Source: UBA830 sp002295635 (GTDB lineage: Bacteria; Pseudomonadota; Alphaproteobacteria; MPNO01; UBA830). Taken from it: a stretch of DNA of 64,000 bases. Below are positions 62,750 through 64,000 of this stretch, in pieces. The notes under the pieces are model-generated. The model made no database searches, was not told where the DNA came from, and saw only the letters and a program-made list of their open reading frames with translations. Position numbers and translations under genes: made by a program. The stretch lies in assembly GCA_002295635.1 (NCBI GenBank), contig DBHK01000013.1, forward strand, positions 62,001 to 126,000, read 5' to 3'. Positions within the stretch are counted from its first letter, which is position 1; every line of letters starts with the position of its first letter.

Positions 62750-64000
62750 ATGAAATATCGCGTCGGTATTGATATCGGCGGCACCTTCACCGACCTCATT
62801 CTGATGGCAAACGACGGGTCAGTGCACGCTGAAAAATTGCTCACGACACCAGACGATTTTGGTCGGGGTATCGCCACTGGTCTCGCTGCCGCCCTAAAAA
62901 ACGTTGGTGCGCAACCAGAAGACGTGGACGTAGTCGTCCATGGTACAACAGTCGCTACGAATACTATTCTGGAAGGAAAGGGAGCCTTAACCGGGCTTAT
63001 TACGACCGAAGGCTTTCGCGACGTGTTAGAGTTACGCCGCCTTCGTATCCCGGAAATGTATTCTCTCAACTGGACCAAGCCGCCACCTCTAGTGCCTCGT
63101 CGATTACGACGGGAAGCACGAGAAAAGGTCGGGCCTCAGGGTGACATACGATTGCCTTTGGAGGAGGATACCGTCGTTGCCGCCGGCGAACGCCTGTTAC
63201 AAGAAAACGTTTCCGCCGTCGCGATCGCATATTTGCATTCCTATGCGAATCCAGATCACGAGCAGCGAAGCGCCGAAATCCTGCGCGATATCTTAGGCCC
63301 GAAGGTATTCATCACATGTTCAAGCGATATTCTCCCGGAAATACGAGAATATGAACGAACATCGACAACCGTCATAAATGCCTATTTGGGCCCTATTTTG
63401 TCGGACTACTTCGACTCTCTCCAGCGTCATTTAAAACAGATCGGTTTGTTGGCCCCTGTACAGATCATGAAATCCGACGGCGGTGTAATGTCAGTAACCG
63501 CCGCTGCAAATAAACCGGCGTATATTGTGGAGTCGGGCCCAGCGGCAGGTGTTATTGGTGCGGCCCGGCTAAATACGACCGAAAATGTCATCACCCTAGA
63601 TATGGGAGGTACTACCGCAAAAGCATCGATGATCGAAAGTGGACTAATAGCCCGCACAGGAGATTATGAGGTTGGGGCCGGCATTAACCTCTCAAGCAAG
63701 TTGGTAATGGGTGGCGGGTACGCATTAAAATTGCCGGTTATCGACATATCCGAAATTGGAGCCGGAGGCGGGAGTATCGTCTCGATGGATCGGGGCGGCC
63801 TGGTAAAGGTCGGGCCGGAAAGTGCGGGCGCCTTGCCAGGCCCAGCATGCTATAACCGCGGCGGAGAGGAGCCAACATTTACAGACTCCGTTGTGACCCT
63901 TGGCTTCCTCAACCCAACCCACTTAGTAGGCGGTGATCTCCAGATAGATGCAGATAAAGCTCGTCGAATTATTGATACAAAGGTCGCGAAACCGATCAAT
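62750..64000 (+). CDS. hyuA: Hydantoinase/oxoprolinase subunit A, 5' part (second copy)
   Basis: The frame from ATG 62750 stays open to the right edge; 417 residues are visible. Motifs VGIDIGGTFTDLIL, VVHGTTVATNTILEG, SGPAAGVIGAARL and ITLDMGGTTAKAS identify the HyuA fold. It is clearly paralogous to the gene at 49688-51799, but reading the opposite strand. No ribosome site is obvious just before the ATG (TTGAG). The rest and any hyuB lie beyond the window. Confidence 0.93.
   Translation, partial: MKYRVGIDIGGTFTDLILMANDGSVHAEKLLTTPDDFGRGIATGLAAALKNVGAQPEDVDVVVHGTTVATNTILEGKGALTGLITTEGFRDVLELRRLRIPEMYSLNWTKPPPLVPRRLRREAREKVGPQGDIRLPLEEDTVVAAGERLLQENVSAVAIAYLHSYANPDHEQRSAEILRDILGPKVFITCSSDILPEIREYERTSTTVINAYLGPILSDYFDSLQRHLKQIGLLAPVQIMKSDGGVMSVTAAANKPAYIVESGPAAGVIGAARLNTTENVITLDMGGTTAKASMIESGLIARTGDYEVGAGINLSSKLVMGGGYALKLPVIDISEIGAGGGSIVSMDRGGLVKVGPESAGALPGPACYNRGGEEPTFTDSVVTLGFLNPTHLVGGDLQIDADKARRIIDTKVAKPIN

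Overview
The window looks like chromosomal DNA from an alphaproteobacterium, probably a marine or Rhodospirillales-related heterotroph. This is inferred from an NDUFS4-type complex I accessory subunit gene, a fused-permease TRAP transporter, a leucine-degradation set (isovaleryl-CoA dehydrogenase plus methylcrotonyl-CoA carboxylase), a BLUF photoreceptor and mid-range GC. There are no rRNA genes, phage genes, insertion sequences or CRISPR arrays. One tRNA (Arg, TCT anticodon) is present.

Layout. 1-2169: end of modA, then modB and modC (molybdate uptake). 2503-9671: glutathionyl-hydroquinone reductase, acyl-CoA dehydrogenase, EamA exporter, a metallo-beta-lactamase-fold (MBL) hydrolase, a LigI-like amidohydrolase, a DUF952 protein and a second amidohydrolase. 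9959-14159: a 3-hydroxyanthranilate-dioxygenase-like cupin behind a GMC oxidoreductase, a glutaredoxin, a paralogue of the MBL hydrolase, and a BLUF protein. 14324-19221: unknown genes, a decayed flavin oxidase, glutathione peroxidase and three genes with N-terminal export signals. 19253-25992: tRNA-Arg, two SDRs, a TRAP transporter, a DUF2817 peptidase-like protein and the complex I subunit. 26172-30320: an orphan tricarboxylate-type binding protein, an amidohydrolase, a VOC protein, two tandem small membrane proteins beside an extremely AT-rich block, and a 44-residue DUF2256 protein. 30398-36054: leucine catabolism (mccA, mccB, ivd) and a VOC protein. 36191-47908: FAH-family hydrolase, formamidase-like esterase, luciferase-like monooxygenase with a MarR regulator, ygiB-ygiC pair, MFS transporter with an unusual SDR, aminotransferase, YrdC-like protein, quinone-oxidoreductase-like enzyme, an opine-dehydrogenase pseudogene and a cold-shock gene. 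47964-64000: hydantoinase/oxoprolinase hyuA-hyuB, a CMD-family protein, thiolase, acyl-CoA synthetase, a tungstate-type ABC transporter (tupB-tupC-tupA), an ACMSD-like amidohydrolase, cytochrome c', amidase, a second quinone-oxidoreductase-like gene and a second hyuA cut by the window end.

How the genes work together. This is a catabolic region built from many short operons. Binding-protein transporters bring in organic acids and oxyanions. Amidohydrolases, amidases, hydantoinase-type enzymes and VOC or cupin dioxygenases open rings and amides. CoA ligase, acyl-CoA dehydrogenases, carboxylase and thiolase carry the products to central metabolism. Several paralogue pairs (two MBL hydrolases, two HyuA, two MDR, three SDR, five amidohydrolase-like genes) and at least two decayed genes suggest a region that gains, duplicates and loses catabolic genes. 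I found no single large unknown system. The least explained items are the tandem two-helix membrane proteins with their AT-rich flank, the SDR without the canonical Tyr-Lys pair, and amidohydrolases that lack the first metal-binding histidines.
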